NCBI RefSeq assembly: GCF_000330505.1
Contig: NW_004443518.1
Location: 238,901 to 255,262 of the forward strand
From: Entamoeba invadens IP1
Taxonomy: Eukaryota; Evosea; Mastigamoebida; Endamoebidae
DNA length: 16,362 bases
Direction: 5' to 3'
The translations under genes and the position numbers were made by a program. Below, piece by piece: positions 7,232 to 16,332 of the stretch. Position 1 is the first letter of the stretch; every line of letters starts with the position of its first letter. The notes below the pieces were generated by a model. It worked only from the letters and a program-made list of their open reading frames with translations, was not told the DNA's origin and ran no database searches.

Positions 7232-9349
7232 AATATCAGCTGTGATTTGTTGAATGAATTGTTCTTCTATATTGTGCTTCTCCAAATAATTCAAAGCCTT
7301 CTTTTCAAGTAATTTCCATTCAACAATTCTTTCAAAGAAAAACTTTCTAAGCACAGCCACAGCCAAAGCAGTTGCCAAACACTTCTTTTCGATGTTATTG
7401 AATTTGTTATAAATTTTCTTAACAAAGTCGAAGAGTTCTGAAAATTCCTCAAAGCTTCCGTCGAAGTTTTGTTTACACACGAGTGCTTGGAATTTATCAG
7501 TTACCATATTTTGAGTACTTTCTATCTTCTCTAAAGACTCGATTTGTTCTTCTTTGCACTGCTTTTCGCTTCCAACATCTTCTTTCTCTTTTTCTTCTGC
7601 AACAAAAGAGAATCCTTCAAATAGTTTTGTGTCTTGTTGGGGCAAGACATACTCTGGCTCAGCATCACAGAACATCTCATCAATACAACAATCATCTTCT
7701 TGTTCTTCTTCTTTCTTTATATCTTGGCCATAGCTGTCAATCCCAAGATCTCCAAATCCGCCCAACTCTTCTGAATCCGACTCAATTTCTCCCCAATAAT
7801 TTGGTCTTCCTATTTCTATTTTCTTGACGTTTTCTATTTCGGTTTTAGTACTTTTGTCGATGACTATGAAAGACGTGTACTGCGACAAAATGTTATATTT
7901 TAAGGACTTTTTTAAACACAAATTTTTCTCTTTTTGCATTTCAAGTTTTTTGATCTCTTCGGCAGCCCGCATTTGCCCAAGAAGTTCCCCTTTTATTCGA
8001 TTGACTTCTTTTTCGATCAATTTTACGTCTTTCTTCCCGTTTTTTCCATGTAAAGTGGCTATACACTTTTGATCATTTTTTACATCAAAATAACACTGGA
8101 AACTCCCCGCAAAAAGAGGCACTTTTTCCTCATAATTTGCTCCATTTTCAACACTAATTTTCCCTTCAGAAATAGTTGGGCGAAGAATTTTTGCGGTGAT
8201 CTCCGAAAGACTTTTTGTCAAGTTTTCGGTGTTTCTGACAATATCAAAAACGCCGCCGCCAATAGTCCCGATTTTTCTGATCAAATTCCCGTCGACGTCC
8301 GACCCGAGTCCAATGCAGTGGACAATTGATTTCCCCTTTTCTTCTTCAAGTAGATTCAAAATTTGGGTTTCTTCAGTTTCAGAAATTTGTCCGTCTGTTA
8401 ATAAGATGACTTGACACTTTCTTTTCATTGCCCAACAAAGTGGCTTCAAAATATTTGTCCCACCAAAATCGGCTTCAAATTGTGCCACCTTCTCACTTGC
8501 GAGTTTAAAAGACTTTTCTCCGTATACTTCTAACTTCCCAAAAAGCTCTTTAAAATCACTTCCAAAGGATACAACGTCAAATGTGCTGTTCTCCGGAAGT
8601 TGTCGTAGAAAGAGCTGAAGAGCAACTTTGAGTGCTGTGATCCCTTCTCCGTCCATCGAACCACTTCGATCACATACAAAAATCACATCAACAGGGCCGT
8701 CACACTCTTTCGACACAAAGACAGCACTCCCCGTCTTTTCTCCCGTTTCGGCGTCTTCAGTCACATAAAGTCCGTGTTGGACTTTTCCAAGCGAGTAACC
8801 AAAGGCCTTTAAATCAGGGTTTTCTATGTGAATTTTGTTGACAGTTTTTTTAAGATTGTTCGTGAAATATTCGACATCAAAAATAGTCGATTTACTCCGC
8901 TCAGAATTTTTCGGAAGAGTAAAAAGGAGTTCATCGGCGACAACCGAAAGTTGTGTGATATATTCTATTTTGAGTTCTACTGTCTCTTGTGGATTTAATA
9001 TATCAAGGGAAAGATCAAACGACGTTTCATCTGTTTGTACTAGAGAAGAGGTGTTATATCCACTTGCCCTCGCATCAGCAATAGCACGTTTGGCACTCTC
9101 TTTTTCTTTTAAACAAGAAACCATTTCTTTAGATTTGGTTTTAAAAGAATATCCAGTTATACTACAAGTAGAGTCGTATGAAAAATGTACAAGAAGAGAG
9201 ATAACTGCATTGGAGTTGTTAGTTAAATAATGACTGACTGTCACTTTGGCACTAACACCAATAACTTGAAGATTAAAGTGGACCTTGTCGAAAGTCAGTC
9301 GAGTATCATCAGAAGCTTGGTTAGAAAAGATATCTCCAAAAAATAACAT
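7229..9349 (-). CDS. VIT and VWA domain protein (VWA5A/PARP4-like), 706 aa
   Basis: An intact single-exon gene starting at the only plausible Met; the next Met is residue 76. Residues about 10-140 form a VIT (vault/inter-alpha-trypsin) domain, ending FDLSLDILNPQETVELKIEY. Residues about 219-390 form a VWA domain with a complete MIDAS metal site: D227-x-S229-x-S231 in DRSGSM, T298 in GGTNI and D319 in LLTDG. A segment with YTSFIVID (491-498), usual in this family, follows. An acidic, low-complexity linker covers about 520-610. The C-terminal helical module (about 620-700) contains QNFDGSF and an ATALAVAVLRKF...EWKLLEKKALNYL pattern like the end of VWA5A-type proteins. There is no signal peptide or membrane span, so it is probably cytosolic. 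The family mediates metal-dependent protein binding; its role in amoebae is unknown. No PARP or BRCT part is present. Confidence 0.93.
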   Translation of the reverse strand: MLFFGDIFSNQASDDTRLTFDKVHFNLQVIGVSAKVTVSHYLTNNSNAVISLLVHFSYDSTCSITGYSFKTKSKEMVSCLKEKESAKRAIADARASGYNTSSLVQTDETSFDLSLDILNPQETVELKIEYITQLSVVADELLFTLPKNSERSKSTIFDVEYFTNNLKKTVNKIHIENPDLKAFGYSLGKVQHGLYVTEDAETGEKTGSAVFVSKECDGPVDVIFVCDRSGSMDGEGITALKVALQLFLRQLPENSTFDVVSFGSDFKELFGKLEVYGEKSFKLASEKVAQFEADFGGTNILKPLCWAMKRKCQVILLTDGQISETEETQILNLLEEEKGKSIVHCIGLGSDVDGNLIRKIGTIGGGVFDIVRNTENLTKSLSEITAKILRPTISEGKISVENGANYEEKVPLFAGSFQCYFDVKNDQKCIATLHGKNGKKDVKLIEKEVNRIKGELLGQMRAAEEIKKLEMQKEKNLCLKKSLKYNILSQYTSFIVIDKSTKTEIENVKKIEIGRPNYWGEIESDSEELGGFGDLGIDSYGQDIKKEEEQEDDCCIDEMFCDAEPEYVLPQQDTKLFEGFSFVAEEKEKEDVGSEKQCKEEQIESLEKIESTQNMVTDKFQALVCKQNFDGSFEEFSELFDFVKKIYNKFNNIEKKCLATALAVAVLRKFFFERIVEWKLLEKKALNYLEKHNIEEQFIQQITADI

Positions 9350-9362
9350 TCTTTTGAATGAT

Positions 9363-9374
9363 TTTTTATAAATC
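9363..9374 (-). promoter_or_regulatory. TATA-like element of the VIT/VWA gene
   Basis: GATTTATAAAAA on the minus strand lies 13 bases before the start codon and is followed by AATCATTCA, similar to the Entamoeba initiator AAAAATTCA. The same 12-mer lies upstream of the TLDc gene (15296-15307). Confidence 0.45.
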
Positions 9375-9479
9375 TTTCATGTTTTTATATTCAATTTTTA
9401 TTTAGTTTTGAGGCTTGAGTTTTAGAACTTTTATTTTGACTTGTGGTGATTAAAGATTGTTTATATATTTAATATTTAG

Positions 9480-9524
9480 AAAATGAACAAAAACACTAAA
9501 AATTTGGTGTTTTTGTCCATTTTT
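9480..9524. repeat. Hairpin upstream of the VIT/VWA gene
   Basis: AAAATGAACAAAAACAC (9480-9496) pairs with GTGTTTTTGTCCATTTT (9508-9524) with one mismatch, around a loop of about 11 bases. It lies about 130 bp upstream of the start codon. It may be structural or a transposon footprint; function unknown. Confidence 0.6.
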
Positions 9525-9700
9525 TAAATAAAATAAATAGCATAAAAACTTAAAGTTTTGTTTCAATTGTTGATGTATAATTATCATTTGTTTGTATTTG
9601 AGTTCGTATATATTTCATATATTATTATATGAGATATAAAATATTATAACAACAAAATGTTAAAGTCAGTCTAGAAACAAACGTATCTGAATAAAGCGGT

Positions 9701-9750
9701 GTATGTTTTGACATGTTTAAACTCAACGAAACAAACATGTTAAGACATAC
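9701..9750. repeat. 18-bp-stem hairpin
   Basis: GTATGTTTTGACATGTTT (9701-9718) pairs with AAACATGTTAAGACATAC (9733-9750), 16 of 18 positions, with a 14-base loop. It contains the 6-mer ACATGT in both arms. No neighbouring coding region explains it. Confidence 0.65.
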
Positions 9751-10702
9751 AAAACAATACTTAAAATATGTTTTGGTTTTATTTTTAAAATTCAACTGTA
9801 CATTAAACTTTAATATAAATGTTAGTTTAAATATTATTCTATTTAACCATTTAATAATTTTCTAGTTTAACCCACTGTTTACTATTGTTAATGGTTTTTA
9901 AACTATTAAAGTGAACCATTTAATTCAAACTATTTCATTTAAGGCGAACTTGTCTAACTGTAGTTTTGTGCGTTTGTTCGGGAATATTATTTAATTAATA
10001 TTAATTTATTTAATTTATATATTTTTTATAGAAAAACCAGGGCTGCAAACCTCAATTAAATAATCGTTTTTTGAAAAAGAAATAATGGCATTTTATCTTT
10101 TTGGATAAAATAAAAAATCCTATTCACAAAAGAATTTTTTTGCTCGATTTAATGAAAATAATCATAAAAATTAAAAAATATGCTGTTTTGGGAATGTTTT
10201 TGGATAATTTGCTCAAAACTGCACTTTATTCCATCCTTCAAATAATAAGACCAAAAGTGTTTTGAAAAACAAATAATAACCAGAAAAAACAAATAAGAAA
10301 AATTTAAATATTTAAACCAAAAACTAAAGAAAAATAAAACAAAAAACTTTTTGGAACATGTGTCGGTTATAAGGCATAAGTAAATAATAAAAAAAAATGT
10401 CATTGGAATTAAGTAAAAAAATGTTGTCATAACATATAGTGTTAAAACATAATATATACTTTAACTTGTTTAAATATCTAAGTAATCACTGTTTCATTAT
10501 ATTTATTAAACACGAATCAGTGTATCAAATAAAACACAAAAAGAGTTTTTATATGTTTCTCAATTCAAATATCATCATTATTATAACCAAAATATAGAAT
10601 TAAATGACTTAAAATCTTGACACAAATTAATTTATATGACAGTTTGTTGTTTTATATGATAATTAAAAAATAAAAATTGACATTACAAGGTTAGACAATA
10701 CC

Positions 10703-10720
10703 ATATATATATATATATAT
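10703..10720. repeat. (AT)9 microsatellite
   Basis: Nine uninterrupted AT dinucleotides inside the hAT-like unit. Confidence 0.9.
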
Positions 10721-11360
10721 TTATTTTTATGTTAATTTCGTTGTGTTCTAAACAGCACATTTGATAATAAAAAAAACAATAATCATTTTTATTTAAAATT
10801 CAATACAAGTTGTTAACAACTTTGGATCGAGTTCGACAAAATTTAACAGTTTGTTTTGATTCACAAAAACAAATTATGTCATTTAAAAAAATACATATTA
10901 TTTATAATTTGTTGTTTGTATTAACTTTATCCTAAAACAATCAAATAATCATTGAGTTGTTGTGTTTAATGTTACGTTATTATATTATCAATTATTATTT
11001 AAAACAAATTGTCAGTGTTGAATATTTTGTTCATTTTATTCTATATTTTAAATTCAAACCATGTTAGATTCAGGTAAATAATCTAAATATGTATTTTGTG
11101 TACATGTCAAATAACAATACACTTGCTTTTATCAGTAGTACATCGTTTTGTAGAATATATAATTGAAACACTTCAATAATCCCAATTATTATTATATAAA
11201 AACAAGTAATGTCTGTTGATGAAAATACAACACATCAAACAATTAAATGTTCATATTTATGTTATAAATATTATTCGAAATAAAGATGGTTGTGATACAT
11301 TACAATTATACAGAAATTAACAATTTTAAGAACATAAATATAAAATGGTATAACATATTG

Positions 11361-11396
11361 TTTTTTGTCTTTTTGTCTTTTTGTCTTTTTGTTTTC
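11361..11396 (+). repeat. GTCTTTTT tandem repeat
   Basis: Three full 8-bp units (11367-11390) with partial units on both sides form a pyrimidine-rich tract of about 36 bp in the hAT-like unit. Confidence 0.85.
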
Positions 11397-11497
11397 TGTG
11401 TTTTTCTTTTCTGAATAAATAATCATTTATTACTATAATTTACTTATGTATTTTTTGTTTGACACAAACGACAAACTATTACCATTAATTTAATTTA

Positions 11498-11526
11498 CCA
11501 TGTTTTAAAACTATTAAAAAACATGG
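11498..11526. repeat. Short hairpin in the hAT-like unit
   Basis: CCATGTTTT (11498-11506) and AAAACATGG (11518-11526) form a perfect 9-bp stem around an 11-base A+T loop. Confidence 0.5.
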
Positions 11527-11841
11527 AGATTTGTTATGGCTTTTCAAAACTACATGAAACTATACTTTCTATTCCTCATTATTTAAATGGTTTTATTTTT
11601 TACCATCATTTTAGAATGTGTATAGTTTGGACGATTTTGTGGCTAGCCATTTTTTTATCACTACTGGCTGACAAATCCTAATTATTTTATTCAACAAATT
11701 AATAATAATAGTTCCAAACACAAATTCTGGCTGAAAATATTTAAAAATTAAGACGGGCTAGCCACCAGTTAAATCCGGTTTGCAGCCCTGATCAAAAAAG
11801 TTACCAAATCTATTTTTATATTTTATATTTTTTTAATAGTA

Positions 11842-11892
11842 AAGTGAGGCGAGAAACCCACACCTGGAGAGAAACCCGCACCCATTTTCTTT
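11842..11892 (+). repeat. Left TIR of the TA-flanked element
   Basis: Begins AAGTGAGGCGAGAAACCC and ends ACCCATTTTC. Internal duplicate sites start at 11851 and 11869. It differs from the right TIR at one base (GAGAGAAACC against GAGAAAAACC) and in the last few bases. Confidence 0.85.
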
Positions 11893-12458
11893 TATATTCT
11901 TTGAAAAGCTGTTGAATGAAAAAAGGTTCAGTGTTAGTTTTTTGGTTAATTAAGAATGTTCTTATAATTAAAATACAATATAAAAACTACATGAAATTAA
12001 CCTTAAATAACAAATATTAATTATTAAGAAATTAAAAATTAATATATATTATTTTTGTGTTTCTAATGAAGTGATAAATAAGCTTTTGAACATATTTTAG
12101 GTTTAATTTTAATATAATTAATAAAATGTTTAGATTAAAAATATAATATAAGGTTCACTTCCTAATACATCCTTTAAACAATTAATTACTGATTAGTTTA
12201 ATATAGTATCTAAACTATAAATTGTTATTAAGTTTATTAACCATAAAAATACTAATAAGTAATCAATAATTTATATCCACTTTAAACCCATTTCTAATAG
12301 TTAATTAAATGTATTTATCAGCCACTTAAACATAATAAATATCATAAAAAACAAACAAACATTAGTCGCGCGAATTTGCATTATCTAATTGTTAATTTAT
12401 ATGCGTTATGTGTATAAATAAATAAATAAAATTGCCAAACGGTAATGGGGATTTGCAA

Positions 12459-12499
12459 AAACTCAACACAAACACATCTCTGTTGTTTGTGTTGAGTTT
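12459..12499. repeat. Perfect 16-bp-stem hairpin
   Basis: AAACTCAACACAAACA (12459-12474) pairs exactly with TGTTTGTGTTGAGTTT (12484-12499), with a 9-base loop. It lies within the TA-flanked element. It is too long and too G+C-rich for chance in this background; its role is unknown. Confidence 0.75.
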
Positions 12500-12904
12500 G
12501 AATATTTGAACTTGTTTATCTTAATTTTAAGTTTTCATAAAAGTTTTTTGAAAAAAAATAATGGTGGATATAAAACCCATTTAATTTTTCAACAACTTAA
12601 GTCATTTCAATAGTTGATATTAATATAATTATAATAATATGTATAGTTTGTTAATTATGTTTTTATGAATATTTTTATTAAAACTATTTAATTTAAGTTA
12701 AATAATTTTTAAATTTGTAAAAAAACAAATATTAAAAATATAATAATTTTATATTATAATTGATAATATTTGATACGATAAAAACACATTTTGTAACTTT
12801 TTTGTATAATGTTACAGTATGATATAACTCAGTGATACATTATAGTACTATTGATGTACATTCGTTTGAATATCTAAATTTATGTTTTCATTTACAACTT
12901 AATA

Positions 12905-12936
12905 AAAAAGATATGTGTCAAAAAAGACATATCTTG
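12905..12936. repeat. Hairpin AAGATATG / CATATCTT
   Basis: An 8-bp perfect stem around a 12-base A-rich loop inside the TA-flanked element, followed by a T-rich run. Minor structure. Confidence 0.45.
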
Positions 12937-13501
12937 ACTTTTTTAATTGTTTTTGAACTTATTTTAAAATGGTGATATTAAACACACAACATAGCTATAA
13001 TATAACATCTTCACGATAACGTAATTGATTTTGAGTCTTGAGTATTATAGATAAAAAAGAAAATATTTTGATCAAAAAATAAACATTTTTCTGGAAAAAA
13101 GCAAATCTCTGAATATTTTTACTATACATTACTATATTATAGAATTTGTCTTGTGAAAATTTAAACTATTTTTAGAAATTGGGTTTTGATAAACTATTAC
13201 AAGTTAATAAATATAGTTTAAATCATTAAACTATATATATAGTTTATATAATAGTATATTTGTTTTTTTGAATAAACACAAATTTGAAACACTGTTATAA
13301 TACACCGAAAGTACGTAAAAATCCGGGCCGTTTTTGTTCTTTGATAGTTTATTTTGAATCAAACTCGAATCATTTTTTATTTTTAAATAAAAACACCAAA
13401 AAGGAAGAAAAAGAAAGAAAAAGAAACTATAATAACCCGACTTTTTTATTTTTTCTGTGTTCTGGAAGTAAAAAACACAATAATTTGGGTAAAAGAAGAA
13501 A

Positions 13502-13552
13502 AAGGAAAATGGGTGCGGGTTTTTCTCCAGGTGTGGGTTTCTCGCCTCACTT
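13502..13552 (-). repeat. Right TIR of the TA-flanked element
   Basis: Reverse complement of 11842-11892 with one clear substitution. A short open frame that runs through this repeat is judged spurious. Confidence 0.85.
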
Positions 13553-13690
13553 TATTTATTATTATAAAATTCTAATAATATTCAAATTCTATTTTATTAA
13601 TTTTTTAATTATTTTTTTACTATATAAAACTATTTTAAATGTTTTTGTATTTTTTTGTGCACATTAGTTCAAATTAATATTTTATAATTG

Positions 13691-13764
13691 AGCTATTTTT
13701 TTCATAAATAAAAAAAATTTATTAAAATTTTTAATAAATTTAAAAAAATTAAAAAATCATAGCT
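13691..13764. repeat. 74-bp imperfect palindrome
   Basis: It begins and ends with AGCT and is centred on 13728, where AAATTTATTAAAA and TTTTAATAAATTT form a perfect 13-bp stem with one central base. The outer arms (AGCTATTTTTTTCAT against AGCTATGATTTTTTAA) pair imperfectly. It may be a very short palindromic MITE. Confidence 0.55.
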
Positions 13765-13845
13765 TTTCAAGCTTGTCTGTCTAGTTTTCGACTTTTCGCG
13801 ATGTGAAGGAATGTGTTATTTTTTAATGCAGTTTTGGAAATTATT

Positions 13846-13902
13846 AACACCGAAAAAATAAAAACCTGGAAAATGCCGGACTGTGTTTTTGTTTTTGGTG
13901 TT
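13846..13902. repeat. Imperfect hairpin, stem about 20 bp
   Basis: AACACCGAAAAAATAAAAACC pairs with GTGTTTTTGTTTTTGGTGTT with a few mismatches. The loop is relatively G+C-rich (TGGAAAATGCCGGACT). No gene context. Confidence 0.45.
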
Positions 13903-14744
13903 TTTTCCAAATAATTAATTAACTATATTTTTAATTAAAATTGTATTTTTATTATGGAAAAATTTATCAATTTTTAAAGTTATAATGATTTAAAAAAAAT
14001 GGTGGGATTTATCAAACCATTAAATTATAATAAATTGTATAAATATTTGTGCTATTTGTTTTTATACGAAAAACTTATCAAAATTTATAGTTATTTTGTA
14101 CTATTATAATTATTTTTATATATAATTCATTTACTATATTCTTTTTGTACTTTTTTCTTTTAAATAAGCTGTTATTTTTCCTCTTCACCCTAAAAAAGTA
14201 CAAAAACAATATACTTAATATTAACACTTGATCCAGTTAAGTAAATTTAATTTTTTCAAATAAATAAAACTACAGTTTAGAAAATGAACCTAAACCCCAA
14301 AAAATTGTATTTTTTTTTGAAAAACATGGGTTTATACTATTAAAACAAATATTTTAGAAAAATGACTTTTATTATTGTATAGTTTATTAGTTTAATATAA
14401 CAATAAAAATAATTGGTTTTCTTTGGGCTAAAGTTAATTTGCTGGACGAAAATTTAATAGACCAACTGTACAATTGAAAAAAGTTGATTATATTGATTTT
14501 TTTAAAAAATGTTTTTTTTGTTTTTTCGTTTTTTTCATTTTTCTCGTTTTTAAAATAACTCGTCTTTCTCGATTTATAGCTTTTTCGTCTTTTTTGTTTA
14601 TGTGTTATTTTACTTTTTTGTTATTTTCTTGTGATTTTATTTTGAATAACATTTGTGTGTCTGTTTGTTTGCTCTTTTTTAAATTTTATTTAGTTAATTT
14701 AATTAAAATTAATACTTATTTTTTTTATGGAAATAAACCACAAT

Positions 14745-14780
14745 AAAACGATAGTTGGTTAAAATATTAACTATCGTTTT
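14745..14780. repeat. Perfect 12-bp-stem hairpin
   Basis: AAAACGATAGTT (14745-14756) and AACTATCGTTTT (14769-14780) are exact complements around a 12-base loop, followed by T/A-rich sequence. Confidence 0.6.
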
Positions 14781-15295
14781 TAAACAGTATCACAATTTAC
14801 CATTATATTTAGTAAAATTAACCATTAATATAGTAGACACTTAATAGTATAAAACCAATAAAAATAGTAATTGTAAATAAATATACCAGTTTTGCTATTA
14901 TATATTAGGGGAAATATAAGGGGATATAAAAGGATTATAGGATTTATCAAATTCACTGTGATCGCCTTATTTGTTTAATGGCAACATATAAATAAACAAT
15001 ATTTGGTTAAAAAAAATAAAAATTATCAAAAACAAATATTGGGTTTGCTTTTAATCATATTGATAGTTAAAATAATTATTTAGCAATTATAACAATATCT
15101 ATGTATTTTTCCCATTTTTTACTTTAATAGTTAAAAAATTACATTTGAAATTCTGTGGTTTTGGACTTAATTACATATTTTGTTTAACTTTTAATATAAA
15201 TTAAAATCATTTTATGTTGGTTTGAATAATTATAATTTTGGTTTTTGATTAGTAAAAAAAATCATTATGTATGAGGTAATAATAATTTTAAATGA

Positions 15296-15307
15296 GATTT
15301 ATAAAAA
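15296..15307 (+). promoter_or_regulatory. TATA-like element of the TLDc gene
   Basis: GATTTATAAAAA lies 35 bases before the start codon and is identical to the motif before the VIT/VWA gene. The start follows the A+T-rich leader at a distance normal for Entamoeba. Confidence 0.45.
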
Positions 15308-15342
15308 TTAAATATAAAAACAAATAAACTCTATTAACATAC

Positions 15343-16332
15343 ATGGAAAACGAGTTAACAGCACTCTCAGCACTCTGTACTAACACAGCAAAGGCGGTGT
15401 CAGACCTCAAAAAAATAAAAAAAGAAGACAACTTTGTTGACAACAAGTCACTTAACATTGATCAACGCATCGAAAATGCAGAGGGACACTTCGACAGACT
15501 TGATGAAATATTTGATAGAAAAAATAACATTACAACTTCACTTAACACAATTGTCACTGATTTGGACAACACATCCAACAAAATCAAAAGTGAAATGGCT
15601 CTGTATTCAACACAGAGCGACAACGACAAGTTGTATGAGATATTCAATCTCAGAATTGCACTTCTTGAGGAGAAGTGCCAAATGGATATAAAACTACATG
15701 AAGATGAAATTAACAGAATCAAACAAACAAAAAATACTAAAATTGATCAAATTATGAAATCAGAAAAATTCATCAATGCGAAGAAACAACACGATGATGA
15801 AAAAGAAGAAAGAATAAAGCGCGAACACATCACACTTGAAGAAGAAGCCAATATTGAGAAGTTGACGGGTATGAAGATTGGAAATGTTGTGTTTGACTCA
15901 GACATTGACAACTGGTCAAAGGGCACTTCTGTGTTTGATGGAAAAGTTATGAACAAAAGCAATTTGTGCTTTTTAGTAGAAGACACATATCACAACAAAT
16001 TTGGTGGCGTGTGCACTGGAAATATAAATGCTGTTGGTGAATGGATTCACAATGGCAGTTCTTACATCTTTTCACTTGTAAGAGGCGGTACTTTGAATCC
16101 AAAAAAGTTTGGTAAAAGTGGAAATGACAATTATGAATTTTGGCTGAATTCTCAAAACCATAATTATCTTTTTGGGTTTGGTTTTGGTAATAATGGTTGT
16201 GATATAGCTATGTGCAAGAAAGGTGAAAATGGGAGTTGTTGCAACCCATCCACTTACACCACCAAGCAAAACGAATTGACTGATAATGACAAATTCACAC
16301 CAAAGAGTGTTGTTGTCTTCCAACTTAACTGA
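15343..16332 (+). CDS. Coiled-coil TLDc domain protein, 329 aa
   Basis: An intact single-exon gene ending in TGA, followed by a T-rich 3' flank. Residues about 1-175 are charged and helical with heptad-like stretches (about 95-170), a probable coiled coil for self-association. Residues about 178-329 form a TLDc domain: GNVVFDSDIDNW, CFLVEDTYHNKFGGV, the aromatic VRGG region, YLFGFGFGNNGCDIAM and the closing FTPKSVVVFQL. There is no signal peptide or membrane span, so it is probably cytosolic. TLDc proteins elsewhere are linked to oxidative-stress resistance and V-ATPase interaction; Entamoeba has many short coiled-coil TLDc paralogues of unknown role. The start was chosen because it is the first Met of the frame and lies just after a TATA-like element. 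Confidence 0.92.
   Translation: MENELTALSALCTNTAKAVSDLKKIKKEDNFVDNKSLNIDQRIENAEGHFDRLDEIFDRKNNITTSLNTIVTDLDNTSNKIKSEMALYSTQSDNDKLYEIFNLRIALLEEKCQMDIKLHEDEINRIKQTKNTKIDQIMKSEKFINAKKQHDDEKEERIKREHITLEEEANIEKLTGMKIGNVVFDSDIDNWSKGTSVFDGKVMNKSNLCFLVEDTYHNKFGGVCTGNINAVGEWIHNGSSYIFSLVRGGTLNPKKFGKSGNDNYEFWLNSQNHNYLFGFGFGNNGCDIAMCKKGENGSCCNPSTYTTKQNELTDNDKFTPKSVVVFQLN

Larger units (their letters stand above)
9375..10037. other. Intergenic region with two hairpins
   Basis: About 0.66 kb between the VIT/VWA promoter and the hAT-like unit. I see no gene. It holds the hairpins at 9480-9524 and 9701-9750. Confidence 0.6.
10038..11790. mobile_element. Non-autonomous hAT-like element (1.75 kb)
   Basis: The ends are perfect 14-bp inverted repeats: CAGGGCTGCAAACC at 10038-10051 and GGTTTGCAGCCCTG at 11777-11790. 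CAGGG-type starts with this length are typical of hAT transposons. The right end has subterminal repeats GGCTAGCCA (about 11641 and 11757) and CTGGCTGA-like sites (about 11664 and 11726), as expected for transposase binding. The 8-bp flanks (AGAAAAAC and ATCAAAAA) do not match well, so no target duplication is claimed. The interior is A+T-rich without a credible transposase. Two old, related ends of separate copies is the alternative. Confidence 0.6.
11842..13552. mobile_element. Non-autonomous TA-flanked DNA transposon (1.7 kb)
   Basis: Inverted repeats of about 52 bp (11842-11892 and 13502-13552) match at nearly every base. Both begin AAGTGAGGCGAGAAACCC and are flanked by TA (11840-11841 and 13553-13554), the target duplication of Tc1/mariner/pogo elements. 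Each end contains two direct copies of GAGAAACCC[A/G]CACC 18 bp apart, like paired transposase sites. The interior is A+T-rich with no transposase, so it depends on another copy. A hairpin lies at 12459-12499. It starts only 51 bp after the hAT-like unit ends. Superfamily assignment rests on the TA and the ends only. Confidence 0.75.
13555..15295. other. Gene-free A+T-rich region with palindromes
   Basis: About 1.7 kb with no credible coding region; its longest open frame (14474-14746) encodes only Phe-rich low complexity from T runs. It holds the palindromes at 13691-13764, 13846-13902 and 14745-14780. A short G-rich irregular repeat (AGGGGAAATATA / AGGGGATATAAA / AGGATTATAGGA) lies at about 14907-14943. 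Confidence 0.6.

Noticed and set aside
7483..9230. Several plus-strand open frames of 72-131 residues
   Set aside because: All lie antisense to the intact VIT/VWA gene and have no family features.
10149..10430. Minus-strand 93-residue Phe-rich open frame
   Set aside because: Low complexity from A/T runs in the non-coding interior of the hAT-like unit; no motif and no promoter.
13284..13667. Plus-strand 127-residue open frame
   Set aside because: It runs through the right TIR of the TA-flanked element and out the other side, with low-complexity composition.
14474..14746. Plus-strand 90-residue Phe/Leu-rich open frame that looks like a membrane protein
   Set aside because: Its hydrophobicity comes from long T runs; there is no family signature or promoter, and it ends at a hairpin.
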